A stretch of DNA of 8,139 nucleotides from FEN-1297 sp046706945 (GCA_046706945.1 JBJKOY010000122.1:1-8139); one strand, 5' to 3'. Numbered from the stretch's first letter, positions 1 through 6,422 are shown. The notes: generated by a model not told the origin, from the sequence alone. Made by a program: numbers and translations.

Positions 1-13
1 ATCTTCGGTTTTT

Positions 14-50
14 AATCCGGCTCAGCTTTATAAGTGAGCCGGATTTTTTT
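14..50 (+). terminator. Rho-independent terminator of an upstream gene outside the window
   Basis: A perfect 11-bp inverted repeat, AATCCGGCTCA (14-24) against TGAGCCGGATT (35-45), encloses a 10-base loop. It runs into seven T residues (44-50). The T tract is only on the right, so it terminates + strand transcription. The upstream gene is not visible. In related genomes rpoC often precedes rpsL, but nothing here proves that. Confidence 0.9.
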
Positions 51-61
51 GCCTAAATATT

Positions 62-127
62 CAAAAAAAGTAAAAATAATTTAGGGATTTCTTGACAAAA
101 TTTGACTTATCGTCTATATTAGGAGTC
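62..127 (+). promoter_or_regulatory. Strong sigma70-type promoter of the str-S10 cluster
   Basis: The -35 box TTGACA (92-97) matches the consensus fully. The -10 box TATATT (115-120) matches five of six positions, and the spacer is the optimal 17 bp. Transcription would start near 127, giving a leader of about 38 bases. The run of A and T tracts at about 62-82 lies where an UP element would contact the RNA polymerase alpha subunit, as expected for a highly expressed ribosomal operon. A second TTGAC at 102-106 has no -10 box at proper spacing. The promoter sits just after the upstream terminator, so this cluster starts its own transcript. Confidence 0.85.
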
Positions 128-153
128 TGAAATTTTTTGAGATATAAAAGATT

Positions 154-158
154 AGGAG
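154..158 (+). promoter_or_regulatory. Ribosome binding site of rpsL
   Basis: AGGAG lies 6 bases before a GTG codon at 165. This fixes GTG as the start and gives an N-terminus, MPTINQLVRKGR, matching the S12 family. An AT-rich 8-bp hairpin (131-138 with 146-153, one G-T pair) ends right next to this site. Confidence 0.85.
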
Positions 159-164
159 AAATTT

Positions 165-542
165 GTGCCCACGATAAATCAGCTAGTTAGAAAAGGCCGG
201 GTTAGAATCTTGGCGAAGAAAAAAGCACCCGCGCTGGATGCTTGTCCTCAAAAAAGAGGCGTTTGTACCAGGGTATATACTTCCACACCTAAAAAACCGA
301 ATTCGGCTTTGAGGAAAGTGGCTAGGGTAAGGCTTACTAACAGTATTGAAGTTACGGCTTATATACCCGGAGAAGGGCATAATTTGCAGGAACACTCCAT
401 AGTTTTAATAAGAGGCGGCAGGGTTAAGGATCTGCCCGGCGTACGCTATCATATCATCAGAGGAACACTGGATACAAGCGGCGTTGAAGACAGGAAAAAA
501 GGCAGATCAAAATACGGTGCTAAAAAACCAAAGGCTAAATAA
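165..542 (+). CDS. rpsL: Small-subunit ribosomal protein S12
   Basis: S12 (uS12) is a 30S protein at the decoding centre that helps monitor codon-anticodon pairing. The 125 residues match the usual length of about 124. The conserved block TPKKPNSALRKVARVRLTN spans about residues 41-59, and EGHNLQEHS plus RGGRVKDLPGVRYH follow at about 70-96. Lys43 and Lys88, the classical streptomycin-resistance positions, are both wild type. Asp89, the residue methylthiolated by RimO in E. coli, is present. The C-terminal SKYGAKKPK is typical of the FCB group. The start is GTG with a good Shine-Dalgarno sequence. It is the first gene after the promoter, and rpsG follows after only 5 bases, so the two are surely co-transcribed and probably translationally linked. 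Confidence 0.98.
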   Translation: MPTINQLVRKGRVRILAKKKAPALDACPQKRGVCTRVYTSTPKKPNSALRKVARVRLTNSIEVTAYIPGEGHNLQEHSIVLIRGGRVKDLPGVRYHIIRGTLDTSGVEDRKKGRSKYGAKKPKAK

Positions 543-547
543 CTTTT

Positions 548-1015
548 ATGAGAAAGAAAAGAGCAGAAAAAAAATATTTAAAACCGGATCCGAAATATAA
601 CGATGTCCTGGTTGCCAAGTTTGTAAATTCGATAATGTACGACGGTAAAAAATCCGTCGCGAGAAGAGTAGTTTACGACGCTTTTCAAATTATCGAAGAC
701 AGGACGAAGAAACCGGGTCTGGAAGTATTTAAAAAAGCTTTGAATAACGTTCAGCCCGTTATCGAAGTAAGGAGCCGCAGGGTCGGCGGAGCTACTTACC
801 AGGTCCCGACGGAAGTAAGACCGGAAAGAAGAACCGCTCTGGCAATGAGATGGATTAAAATTTATTCCAGGGCCAGAGGCGATAAATCGATGCCCCTGAA
901 ACTGGCATCCGAACTGATCGCGGCTTCAAACAACGAAGGATCGGCGGTTAAGAAAAAAGAAGATACTCATAGAATGGCTGAAGCAAATAAGGCATTTGCT
1001 CATTTTAAATGGTAA
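548..1015 (+). CDS. rpsG: Small-subunit ribosomal protein S7
   Basis: S7 (uS7) nucleates assembly of the 30S head by binding the 3' major domain of 16S rRNA, and contacts tRNA near the E site. At 155 residues it has the usual length. Recognisable parts are the basic N-terminus, the KFVNSIMYDGKKSVARRVVYD segment (about 25-45), VRSRRVGGATYQVPTEVRPERR (about 74-95) and the C-terminal DTHRMAEANKAFAHFKW. There is no good Shine-Dalgarno sequence in front of the ATG; only an AAGG 13 bases upstream, inside the rpsL end. With a 5-base gap to rpsL, ribosomes finishing rpsL may reinitiate here. The long rpsL-rpsG spacer that S7 binds for feedback in E. coli is absent. Confidence 0.98.
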   Translation: MRKKRAEKKYLKPDPKYNDVLVAKFVNSIMYDGKKSVARRVVYDAFQIIEDRTKKPGLEVFKKALNNVQPVIEVRSRRVGGATYQVPTEVRPERRTALAMRWIKIYSRARGDKSMPLKLASELIAASNNEGSAVKKKEDTHRMAEANKAFAHFKW

Positions 1016-1052
1016 TTAAAAACAGATAATTGTAGAAAGACTAAGATTCAGT

Positions 1053-3152
1053 ATGGCAAGCAAGTTTCCAATAGACAGGGTTCGCAATATAGGAATTATG
1101 GCTCATATAGACGCCGGTAAAACGACTACGACCGAACGCATTCTTTATTACACCGGCAAACTGCACCGGATCGGCGAAGTCCACGACGGTGCGGCTACTA
1201 TGGACTGGATGGAACAGGAAAAGGAACGCGGCATAACCATTACCAGCGCCGCAACCACATGTTTCTGGAGCGATCATCAGATAAATATTATCGATACGCC
1301 GGGCCACGTCGATTTTACCGTGGAGGTAGAGAGATCGTTAAGGGTTCTCGACGGCGCCGTTGCTTTGTTCTGCGCCGTTGGCGGCGTTGAACCGCAATCG
1401 GAAACCGTATGGAGACAGGCGGACAAATACAGGGTTCCGAGGATTGCTTTTATAAATAAAATGGACAGAACCGGCGCCGACTTTTACAACGCCGTGCAAA
1501 TGATGAAAGACAGGCTTAGCGCAAACGCCATTCCGATTACCCTCCCGATTGGAGAGGGTGATATGTTCGCCGGCGTGATAGACCTGCTTACTTTCAAAGC
1601 ACGCATGTATCACGAAGAAACGATGGGCGCCACTTTCGACGAATTCGATATTCCAGAAGACCTTGTGGAAATTGCAACCAGGTACAGAACTCAAATGCTG
1701 GAAGCGGTTTCAGATATAGACGATACTCTTCTTGAAAAATACCTTGAAGGCAAAGAAATAAGCGAAGAAGAAATAAAGACCGTATTAAGAAAAGCTACGA
1801 TAGAGTTAAAGATTATTCCGGTACTCTGCGGTTCGGCTTTTAAAAATAAAGGCGTGCAGAAATTGCTTGACAGCGTTGTTGATTTCCTTCCGTCGCCCTT
1901 GGACTTTAAAGAAATCGAAGCGCATCATATCGGGATAAACGATATAGTTAAAAGGAAAATCGATCCCGAAGAAAAGTTCACCGCTCTTGCGTTTAAAATT
2001 ATGAACGATCCCTACGTAGGAAAACTTACTTTCTTCAGGGTTTATTCCGGAACGCTGAAAGCAGGTTCGTATATTTATAACGCGGTAAGCGATAAAAAAG
2101 AGAGAATAAGCCGTCTGCTTCAAATGCATGCGAACCATAGGGAAGAGATCGATGAAGTAAGGGCCGGCGATATAGCCGCGGCGGTAGGCTTGAAATTTAC
2201 CCGGACCGGAGACACGCTTTGCGAAGAACGCGACGCGGTAATGCTCGAGAAAATAGTATTCCCCGAACCGGTTATTCAGATAGCCATCGAACCGAAAACA
2301 AAAGCGGATCAGGATAAACTGTCCGATGCGCTGGTTAAGCTTTCGGATGAAGATCCGACTTTTAAGATAAAAGTCGACGATGAAACGGGCCAGACTTTGA
2401 TAAGCGGCATGGGCGAGCTTCATTTGGAAATTCTTATAGACAGGATGAAAAGGGAATTTAAGGTTGAAGCGAACGTCGGCAAACCCCAGGTTGCCTACAG
2501 AGAGACCATTACGAAAACGGTTAACTCGGAAGGCAAATTTGTCAAACAGTCGGGAGGACGCGGCAAGTACGGGCACGTATGGGTCGAGATCAGTCCGAAT
2601 GAAGCGGGCAAAGGTTATGAATTTACAAACGCTATTGTAGGCGGTTCGGTACCTAAAGAATATATTCCTGCGGTTTCGGCCGGTATCCAGGAAGCCATGA
2701 GAAACGGCGTTGTTGCGGGCTTCCCGGTTGTAGACATAAAAGCAAAGATATACGACGGTTCATATCACGATGTCGATTCCGACGAACTATCTTTCAAGGT
2801 TGCGGGTTCCATCGCATTTAAGGAAGGTGCAAAGAAGGCTAAGCCCATCTTGTTAGAGCCGATAATGGATGTTGAGGTTGTTACACCCGAAGAATATTTA
2901 GGCGACGTAATGGGTGATTTGAATTCGAGACGAGGAAAGATTGAGGGATTTTCCGCTAGGAAAGACGCTCAGGTAATTAAATCGACCGTTCCCCTTGCGG
3001 AAATGTTCGGGTACGCTACTATTTTAAGATCCATGACCCAAGGACGAGCTATTTATACTATGCAATTTTCACATTACTCCGAAGTGCCGAAAAGCCTTGC
3101 GGAGGAAATAGCTGAAAAAACTTTAGGTAAAAAGTCGGTTACCACCACTTAA
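1053..3152 (+). CDS. fusA: Translation elongation factor G (EF-G)
   Basis: EF-G is a cytoplasmic GTPase that drives translocation of tRNA and mRNA and, with RRF, ribosome recycling. At 699 residues it is full length. GTPase motifs are all intact: G1 AHIDAGKT at 17-24, G2 Thr62 in RGITI, G3 DTPGH at 81-85 with catalytic-type His85, G4 NKMD at 135-138, and G5 SAF at about 261-263. Domain IV carries SGGRGKYGHVW and the tip GSYHDVDSDE, with His572 probably equivalent to E. coli His583. The C-terminal domain has FGYATILRSMTQGRA, where many homologues have Asp at the position of Ile657. No Shine-Dalgarno sequence is evident before the ATG, but the N-terminus MASKFPIDRVRNIGIMAHID fits the family exactly. 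It follows rpsG after 37 bases. Domain layout and str-operon position indicate the main translocase rather than a specialised paralogue. Confidence 0.98.
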   Translation: MASKFPIDRVRNIGIMAHIDAGKTTTTERILYYTGKLHRIGEVHDGAATMDWMEQEKERGITITSAATTCFWSDHQINIIDTPGHVDFTVEVERSLRVLDGAVALFCAVGGVEPQSETVWRQADKYRVPRIAFINKMDRTGADFYNAVQMMKDRLSANAIPITLPIGEGDMFAGVIDLLTFKARMYHEETMGATFDEFDIPEDLVEIATRYRTQMLEAVSDIDDTLLEKYLEGKEISEEEIKTVLRKATIELKIIPVLCGSAFKNKGVQKLLDSVVDFLPSPLDFKEIEAHHIGINDIVKRKIDPEEKFTALAFKIMNDPYVGKLTFFRVYSGTLKAGSYIYNAVSDKKERISRLLQMHANHREEIDEVRAGDIAAAVGLKFTRTGDTLCEERDAVMLEKIVFPEPVIQIAIEPKTKADQDKLSDALVKLSDEDPTFKIKVDDETGQTLISGMGELHLEILIDRMKREFKVEANVGKPQVAYRETITKTVNSEGKFVKQSGGRGKYGHVWVEISPNEAGKGYEFTNAIVGGSVPKEYIPAVSAGIQEAMRNGVVAGFPVVDIKAKIYDGSYHDVDSDELSFKVAGSIAFKEGAKKAKPILLEPIMDVEVVTPEEYLGDVMGDLNSRRGKIEGFSARKDAQVIKSTVPLAEMFGYATILRSMTQGRAIYTMQFSHYSEVPKSLAEEIAEKTLGKKSVTTT

Positions 3153-3180
3153 CAAGGAATATTATTAAAAGTTAAACACA

Positions 3181-3186
3181 AAGGAG
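3181..3186 (+). promoter_or_regulatory. Ribosome binding site of tuf
   Basis: AAGGAG lies 7 bases before the tuf ATG, one of the strongest Shine-Dalgarno matches in the window. This fits the very high EF-Tu output expected relative to its operon partners. Confidence 0.85.
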
Positions 3187-3193
3187 AAGTTAG

Positions 3194-4399
3194 ATGGCAA
3201 AAGAAAAATTTGATAGGAGTAAACCTCACGTTAACATAGGTACGATCGGCCACGTAGATCACGGTAAAACCACGTTAACAGCTGCCATCACAATGGCTCT
3301 CGCATTGAAGGGATTATCAGCGATAAGAACTTTCGACAGTATTGATAACGCCCCGGAAGAAAGAGAAAGAGGTATTACTATTGCAACAGCGCACGTTGAA
3401 TATTCGACCGCAAACAGACACTATGCACACGTCGACTGTCCGGGTCACGCCGATTATGTAAAGAATATGATCACCGGTGCCGCTCAAATGGACGGCGCAA
3501 TTTTGGTGGTTGCAGCTACCGATGGCCCGATGCCTCAGACCAGAGAGCACGTTCTTCTTGCACGTCAGGTCGGTGTACCGAAAATAGTTGTTTTCATGAA
3601 TAAAGTTGATATGGTGGATGATCCGGAATTAATCGAGCTGGTTGAGGTTGAATTAAGGGATCTTTTAAATTCTTACGAATTCCCCGGCGATGAGATACCT
3701 ATTATCAAAGGATCGGCGCTGAAAGCTTTGGAAGCAGGTGCAAGCAATGCGCCTGTCGACGATCCCCGCTTCACTTGTATCTGGGAGCTTATGGATGCCG
3801 TTGATACCTATATCCCGATACCCGAAAGAGAAGTCGATAAACCGTTCCTTATGCCTGTTGAAGATGTTTTCTCAATTACAGGCCGCGGAACCGTTGCCAC
3901 CGGCAGGGTTGAAAGAGGACAGGTTAAGTTAAGCGAAGAAGTAGAATTAATAGGCTTGGGTGTCCACAAAAAGACAGTCGTAACCGGCATCGAAATGTTC
4001 AGAAAAGAGCTCGACTCTGCAATAGCCGGAGATAATGCCGGACTTCTTTTAAGAGGCGTCGATAAAAAAGAAATCGAAAGAGGAATGGTACTGGCCAAAC
4101 CCGGTTCCATTACGCCCCATAAAAAATTCGAAGGTTCCATTTACGTTCTGTCTAAAGACGAAGGCGGCCGTCATACCCCGTTCTTCAACGGCTACAGACC
4201 GCAGTTTTATTTCAGAACAACCGATGTTACCGGGGTTGCAACCCTTCCGGAAGGAACCGAAATGGTTATGCCCGGCGACAGCGTAATATTGACAGTTGAA
4301 CTGATCTCCGAAATCGCTATGGAAGAAGGACTTCGCTTCGCTATCCGCGAAGGCGGCAGAACCGTAGCTTCCGGGGTCGTAACGAAAATTATCGAATAA
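3194..4399 (+). CDS. tuf: Translation elongation factor Tu (EF-Tu)
   Basis: EF-Tu is the GTPase that delivers aminoacyl-tRNA to the ribosomal A site. GTPase motifs are complete: G1 GHVDHGKT at 19-26, G2 Thr62 in RGITI, G3 DCPGH at 81-85 with catalytic His85, G4 NKVD at 136-139, and G5 SAL at 174-176. Domain II begins around DKPFLMPVEDVFSITGRGTV. Domain III contains GGRHTPF, GYRPQFYFRTTDVTG and the terminal FAIREGGRTVASGVV. The length of 401 residues exceeds the 394 of E. coli. The difference is accounted for by about seven extra residues after G5 (around 180-193), where ASNAPVDDPRF sits. Such a longer segment appears to be usual for relatives of this group. A strong Shine-Dalgarno sequence precedes the ATG. 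The gene closes the str part; whether a second tuf copy exists elsewhere cannot be seen. Confidence 0.98.
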   Translation: MAKEKFDRSKPHVNIGTIGHVDHGKTTLTAAITMALALKGLSAIRTFDSIDNAPEERERGITIATAHVEYSTANRHYAHVDCPGHADYVKNMITGAAQMDGAILVVAATDGPMPQTREHVLLARQVGVPKIVVFMNKVDMVDDPELIELVEVELRDLLNSYEFPGDEIPIIKGSALKALEAGASNAPVDDPRFTCIWELMDAVDTYIPIPEREVDKPFLMPVEDVFSITGRGTVATGRVERGQVKLSEEVELIGLGVHKKTVVTGIEMFRKELDSAIAGDNAGLLLRGVDKKEIERGMVLAKPGSITPHKKFEGSIYVLSKDEGGRHTPFFNGYRPQFYFRTTDVTGVATLPEGTEMVMPGDSVILTVELISEIAMEEGLRFAIREGGRTVASGVVTKIIE

Positions 4400-4416
4400 T
4401 AATAGTGCATTTCACC

Positions 4417-4445
4417 GAAAAGGGAGTGTCCGCTCCCTTTTCTTG
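4417..4445 (+). terminator. Terminator-like hairpin between tuf and rpsJ, possibly an attenuator
   Basis: GAAAAGGGAG (4417-4426) pairs with CTCCCTTTTC (4433-4442) around a six-base TGTCCG loop. The GC core is five pairs, followed by a T-rich TTTTCTTG. It looks like a modest intrinsic terminator. No promoter fits in the 27 bases between it and the rpsJ Shine-Dalgarno sequence, so rpsJ and the genes after it probably depend on read-through. I infer partial termination that lowers ribosomal-protein mRNA relative to tuf mRNA; it could instead be an RNA 3'-end processing signal. Confidence 0.7.
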
Positions 4446-4457
4446 TGTAAAAAATAA

Positions 4458-4463
4458 AAGGAG
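4458..4463 (+). promoter_or_regulatory. Ribosome binding site of rpsJ
   Basis: AAGGAG lies 8 bases before the GTG at 4472 and decides for this non-ATG start. The resulting N-terminus, MPGQKIRIKLKSYDH, matches S10. Confidence 0.85.
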
Positions 4464-4471
4464 TACTTTAC

Positions 4472-4780
4472 GTGCCTGGGCAGAAAATAAGAATTAAGTT
4501 GAAATCGTACGATCATATTTTGATTGATAAGTCTACCGAGAAAATAATAAAGACGGTGAGAAGTACGGGCGCGGTAGTGTCGGGTCCGATTCCGCTTCCT
4601 ACGAGGAGGACGGTTTATACCGTTTTAAGATCGCCTCACGTCGATAAAAAATCTCGTGAGCAGTTCGAAACCAGAGCGCATAAAAGAATAATCGATATTC
4701 ATAATTCGAACAATAAAACCGTCGATTCTTTGAGTAAACTGGATATACCGGCGGGAGTTGATATCGAGATTAAGCTATAA
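4472..4780 (+). CDS. rpsJ: Small-subunit ribosomal protein S10 (NusE)
   Basis: S10 (uS10) belongs to the 30S head, and also acts as NusE, linking NusB and NusG to RNA polymerase in antitermination. At 102 residues it is nearly the same length as the 103-residue E. coli protein. Family marks are IRIKLKSYDH near the N-terminus, GPIPLPTRRTVYTVLRSPHVDKKSREQFE in the middle (about 38-66, including the exposed loop) and the C-terminal LDIPAGVDIEIKL. The start is GTG with a strong Shine-Dalgarno sequence. It opens the S10 part of the cluster, 72 bases after tuf and just after a terminator-like hairpin. rplC follows after 16 bases. Confidence 0.98.
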   Translation: MPGQKIRIKLKSYDHILIDKSTEKIIKTVRSTGAVVSGPIPLPTRRTVYTVLRSPHVDKKSREQFETRAHKRIIDIHNSNNKTVDSLSKLDIPAGVDIEIKL

Positions 4781-4787
4781 TGAATTT

Positions 4788-4791
4788 GGAG
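4788..4791 (+). promoter_or_regulatory. Ribosome binding site that sets the rplC start
   Basis: GGAG lies 5 bases before the ATG at 4797. An in-frame TTG at 4758 would add 13 residues and overlap the end of rpsJ, but it lacks support from the family. The GGAG-ATG pair gives the expected L3 N-terminus. Confidence 0.8.
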
Positions 4792-4796
4792 TTAAG

Positions 4797-5420
4797 ATGT
4801 CTGGCATCATAGGTAAAAAAATAGGAATGTCTAGTGTCTTCGGAGCCGACGGAGAACAAATACCCGTTACGGTTATACAGGCGGGTCCTTGTAAGGTTGT
4901 ATCCGTCAGAACTAAAGAAAAGGACGGCTACGAAGCCGTTCAACTGGGCTTCGGAGAAAAGAAAGAAAAAAATATCTCCAAGCCGGTTCTCGGACAATTT
5001 AAAAAGAGCTCGCTTACCCCCGTTGCGGTTTTAAAGGAGTTTAAGTTTCCCTCGTCTTCGGATTTTAAGATAGGCGACGAGGTCAAGGTGGATATCTTTG
5101 CGGAAGGTGAAAAGATTAAGGTCAAAGGAAAAAGCAAAGGCAAGGGTTTTCAGGGCGTTATGAAACGCCACGGCTTCGGCGGCGTGGGCGGAACAACGCA
5201 CGGCCAAAGCGACAGATTAAGAGCCCCGGGTTCCATCGGCGCAAGTTCTTTCCCGTCGAGAGTTTTCAAGGGCCAAAGAATGGCCGGAAGAAAAGGATAC
5301 GAGAACGTTACGGTATCGAACCTGAAGGTAGTGAAAATTTTAACGGATCAGAACATAATCCTCGTTAAGGGAGCCGTTCCCGGATCCGTAAATTCATATG
5401 TTGAATTGATAAAGAATTAA
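4797..5420 (+). CDS. rplC: Large-subunit ribosomal protein L3
   Basis: L3 (uL3) binds 23S rRNA early in 50S assembly and sends a long loop toward the peptidyl-transferase centre. I place the start at the ATG at 4797, giving 207 residues and the typical N-terminus MSGIIGKKIGMSSVFG. The open frame extends further upstream to a TTG at 4758, but that would run into rpsJ. Conserved parts are KGKSKGKGFQGVMKRHGF, THGQSDRLRAPGSIGASSFP and RVFKGQRMAGRKG, followed by ILVKGAVPGSVNS near the end. The residue aligned with E. coli Gln150, methylated there by PrmB, is a serine (about residue 151), so that modification is not expected. Spacing is 16 bases from rpsJ and 12 to rplD, fitting a single operon. 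Confidence 0.97.
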   Translation: MSGIIGKKIGMSSVFGADGEQIPVTVIQAGPCKVVSVRTKEKDGYEAVQLGFGEKKEKNISKPVLGQFKKSSLTPVAVLKEFKFPSSSDFKIGDEVKVDIFAEGEKIKVKGKSKGKGFQGVMKRHGFGGVGGTTHGQSDRLRAPGSIGASSFPSRVFKGQRMAGRKGYENVTVSNLKVVKILTDQNIILVKGAVPGSVNSYVELIKN

Positions 5421-5432
5421 GCTGGTATTAAA

Positions 5433-6080
5433 ATGACTTTAGAAGTATTAAAAATTAACGGCAGCGCATCCGGCGAGAAACTGGAACTCGCTGACGATAT
5501 TTTCGGAATAGAGCCGAACGATCACGCAATTTATCTTTCCGTAAAAGCATACCAGGCCAATCAGCGGCAGGGTACTCACAAAGCAAAAGAAAGAGGCGAA
5601 GTTAGAGGCGGCGGCAAAAAACCCTGGAAGCAAAAAGGCAGAGGCGGTTCCCGCGCCGGTACGTCGCGCTCTCCGTTGTGGGTCGGCGGCGGAACAATCT
5701 TCGGCCCCCGTCCGAGGGATTACAGGCAGGAATTGCCCAAAAAAGTAAGAAAACTGGCTCGTAAGTCGGCTTTGAGTTATAAAGTTAAAGACGAACAGCT
5801 TATTGTGGTGGAAGATTTTAATTTTGAAGAGCCGAAGACAAAAGAGTTCGTAAAGTTTTTGGATGCAATAAAGGCGACCGGCAAAAAGACGCTTCTTTTA
5901 ACCGGCGCGAATTCGGAAATTTTATATAAATCGGGACGCAACATTCCCAAAGTTAAAATCCTGGAAGCAGGTAAAGCATCGACGTATGATATATTGAATA
6001 ACCAGATCCTGGTAATGCAAAAAGGCGCGGTTGAAATAATTAGCAATTCATTCAGGAAAAATGAAGAGGCGGTGAACTAA
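5433..6080 (+). CDS. rplD: Large-subunit ribosomal protein L4
   Basis: L4 (uL4) has a globular body on the 50S surface and a long loop that lines the peptide exit tunnel beside L22. In E. coli it also represses its own operon. The 215 residues fit the family. The basic tunnel loop runs from about 44 to 96, including GGGKKPWKQKGRGGSRAGT and SPLWVGGGTIFGPRPRDY. The region VVEDFNFEEPKTKEF (about 125-139) resembles Bacteroidetes-Chlorobi L4 proteins. The ATG has no recognisable Shine-Dalgarno sequence and follows rplC by 12 bases, so coupling or another initiation mode is likely. Only one base separates it from rplW. The long leader that L4 binds in the E. coli S10 operon has no obvious counterpart here. 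Confidence 0.97.
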   Translation: MTLEVLKINGSASGEKLELADDIFGIEPNDHAIYLSVKAYQANQRQGTHKAKERGEVRGGGKKPWKQKGRGGSRAGTSRSPLWVGGGTIFGPRPRDYRQELPKKVRKLARKSALSYKVKDEQLIVVEDFNFEEPKTKEFVKFLDAIKATGKKTLLLTGANSEILYKSGRNIPKVKILEAGKASTYDILNNQILVMQKGAVEIISNSFRKNEEAVN

Positions 6081-6081
6081 A

Positions 6082-6375
6082 ATGCATCAAGTTTTGATAA
6101 GCCCGTTAATTACGGAAAAAATGACTAACCTAACCGCGGATCTCGGGAAATACGGATTCCTTGTTAATCCGGATTCCAACAAGATCGAGATAGCTAAAGC
6201 GATCGAAAAAAAATTCAACGTGCACGTCGTCAGCGTAAGGACCATAAATCATCCCGGGAAAACAAAGACGCAGTTCAGAAAAACCGGAAGGTTTACGGGG
6301 AAAACATCCAAATTCAAGAAAGCAGTCGTGACTTTGAAAAAGGGAGAAACAATAGAGATTTTTGAACAAGTATAG
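6082..6375 (+). CDS. rplW: Large-subunit ribosomal protein L23
   Basis: L23 (uL23) sits at the mouth of the exit tunnel, where trigger factor and the signal recognition particle dock. It has 97 residues, close to the 100 in E. coli. The N-terminal motif SPLITEKMT carries Glu12, aligned with the E. coli Glu18 needed for trigger-factor binding. The middle has VNPDSNKIEIAKAIEKKFNV, and the C-terminal half has FKKAVVTLKKGETIEIF. The extended loop between about 58 and 80 is basic, as usual. Only one base separates the rplD stop from this ATG, which suggests translational coupling. A GAGG at 6066-6069, inside the end of rplD, is a distant weak Shine-Dalgarno candidate. Confidence 0.97.
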   Translation: MHQVLISPLITEKMTNLTADLGKYGFLVNPDSNKIEIAKAIEKKFNVHVVSVRTINHPGKTKTQFRKTGRFTGKTSKFKKAVVTLKKGETIEIFEQV

Positions 6376-6401
6376 AATAATTCCGGTTAAGCCGGATTAT
6401 T
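6376..6401 (+). other. Bulged inverted repeat directly after the rplW stop
   Basis: Ten base pairs form between 6376-6386 and 6392-6401, with one unpaired T (6381) and a five-base loop TTAAG. The centre is CCGG against CCGG, flanked by A-T pairs. The hairpin begins at the base after the rplW stop codon. It has no good T tract, so it is a poor intrinsic terminator. It could be an RNA processing or stability element, or a protein-binding site. Its function is unknown. Confidence 0.55.
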
Positions 6402-6422
6402 ATATTGAAAACAGGATTATTA
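6394..6422 (+). repeat. Nine-base direct repeat GGATTATTA before rplB
   Basis: GGATTATTA occurs at 6394-6402, inside the right arm of the hairpin, and again at 6414-6422, immediately before the rplB ATG. The copies are 20 bases apart. The second copy contains the weak Shine-Dalgarno AGGA (6413-6416), 7 bases from the start. The repeat may be chance in AT-rich DNA, or mark a duplicated initiation region. Confidence 0.4.

Noticed and set aside
1..13. Possible end of an upstream coding gene
   Set aside because: Thirteen bases are too few to assign a gene; only the terminator that follows can be supported.
102..107. Second TTGACT as an alternative -35 box
   Set aside because: The hexamer at 17-bp spacing (125-130, GTCTGA) is not a -10 box; TTGACA at 92 pairs ideally with TATATT.
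1025..1030. GATAAT in the rpsG-fusA gap as a possible promoter
   Set aside because: No -35 box at proper spacing; the nearest TTG-type hexamer leaves a spacer of about 24 bases.
1806..2576. Long open frame of 256 codons on the - strand inside fusA
   Set aside because: It lies wholly within the intact EF-G gene, shows no recognisable domain, and is explained by codon bias of the + strand gene.
3738..3932. Short + strand open frame inside tuf
   Set aside because: It is an alternative frame of the intact EF-Tu gene, without a recognisable family.
4758..4796. TTG upstream extension of rplC
   Set aside because: It would overlap the rpsJ end and add 13 residues not seen in L3; the ATG at 4797 has GGAG at good spacing and the family N-terminus.
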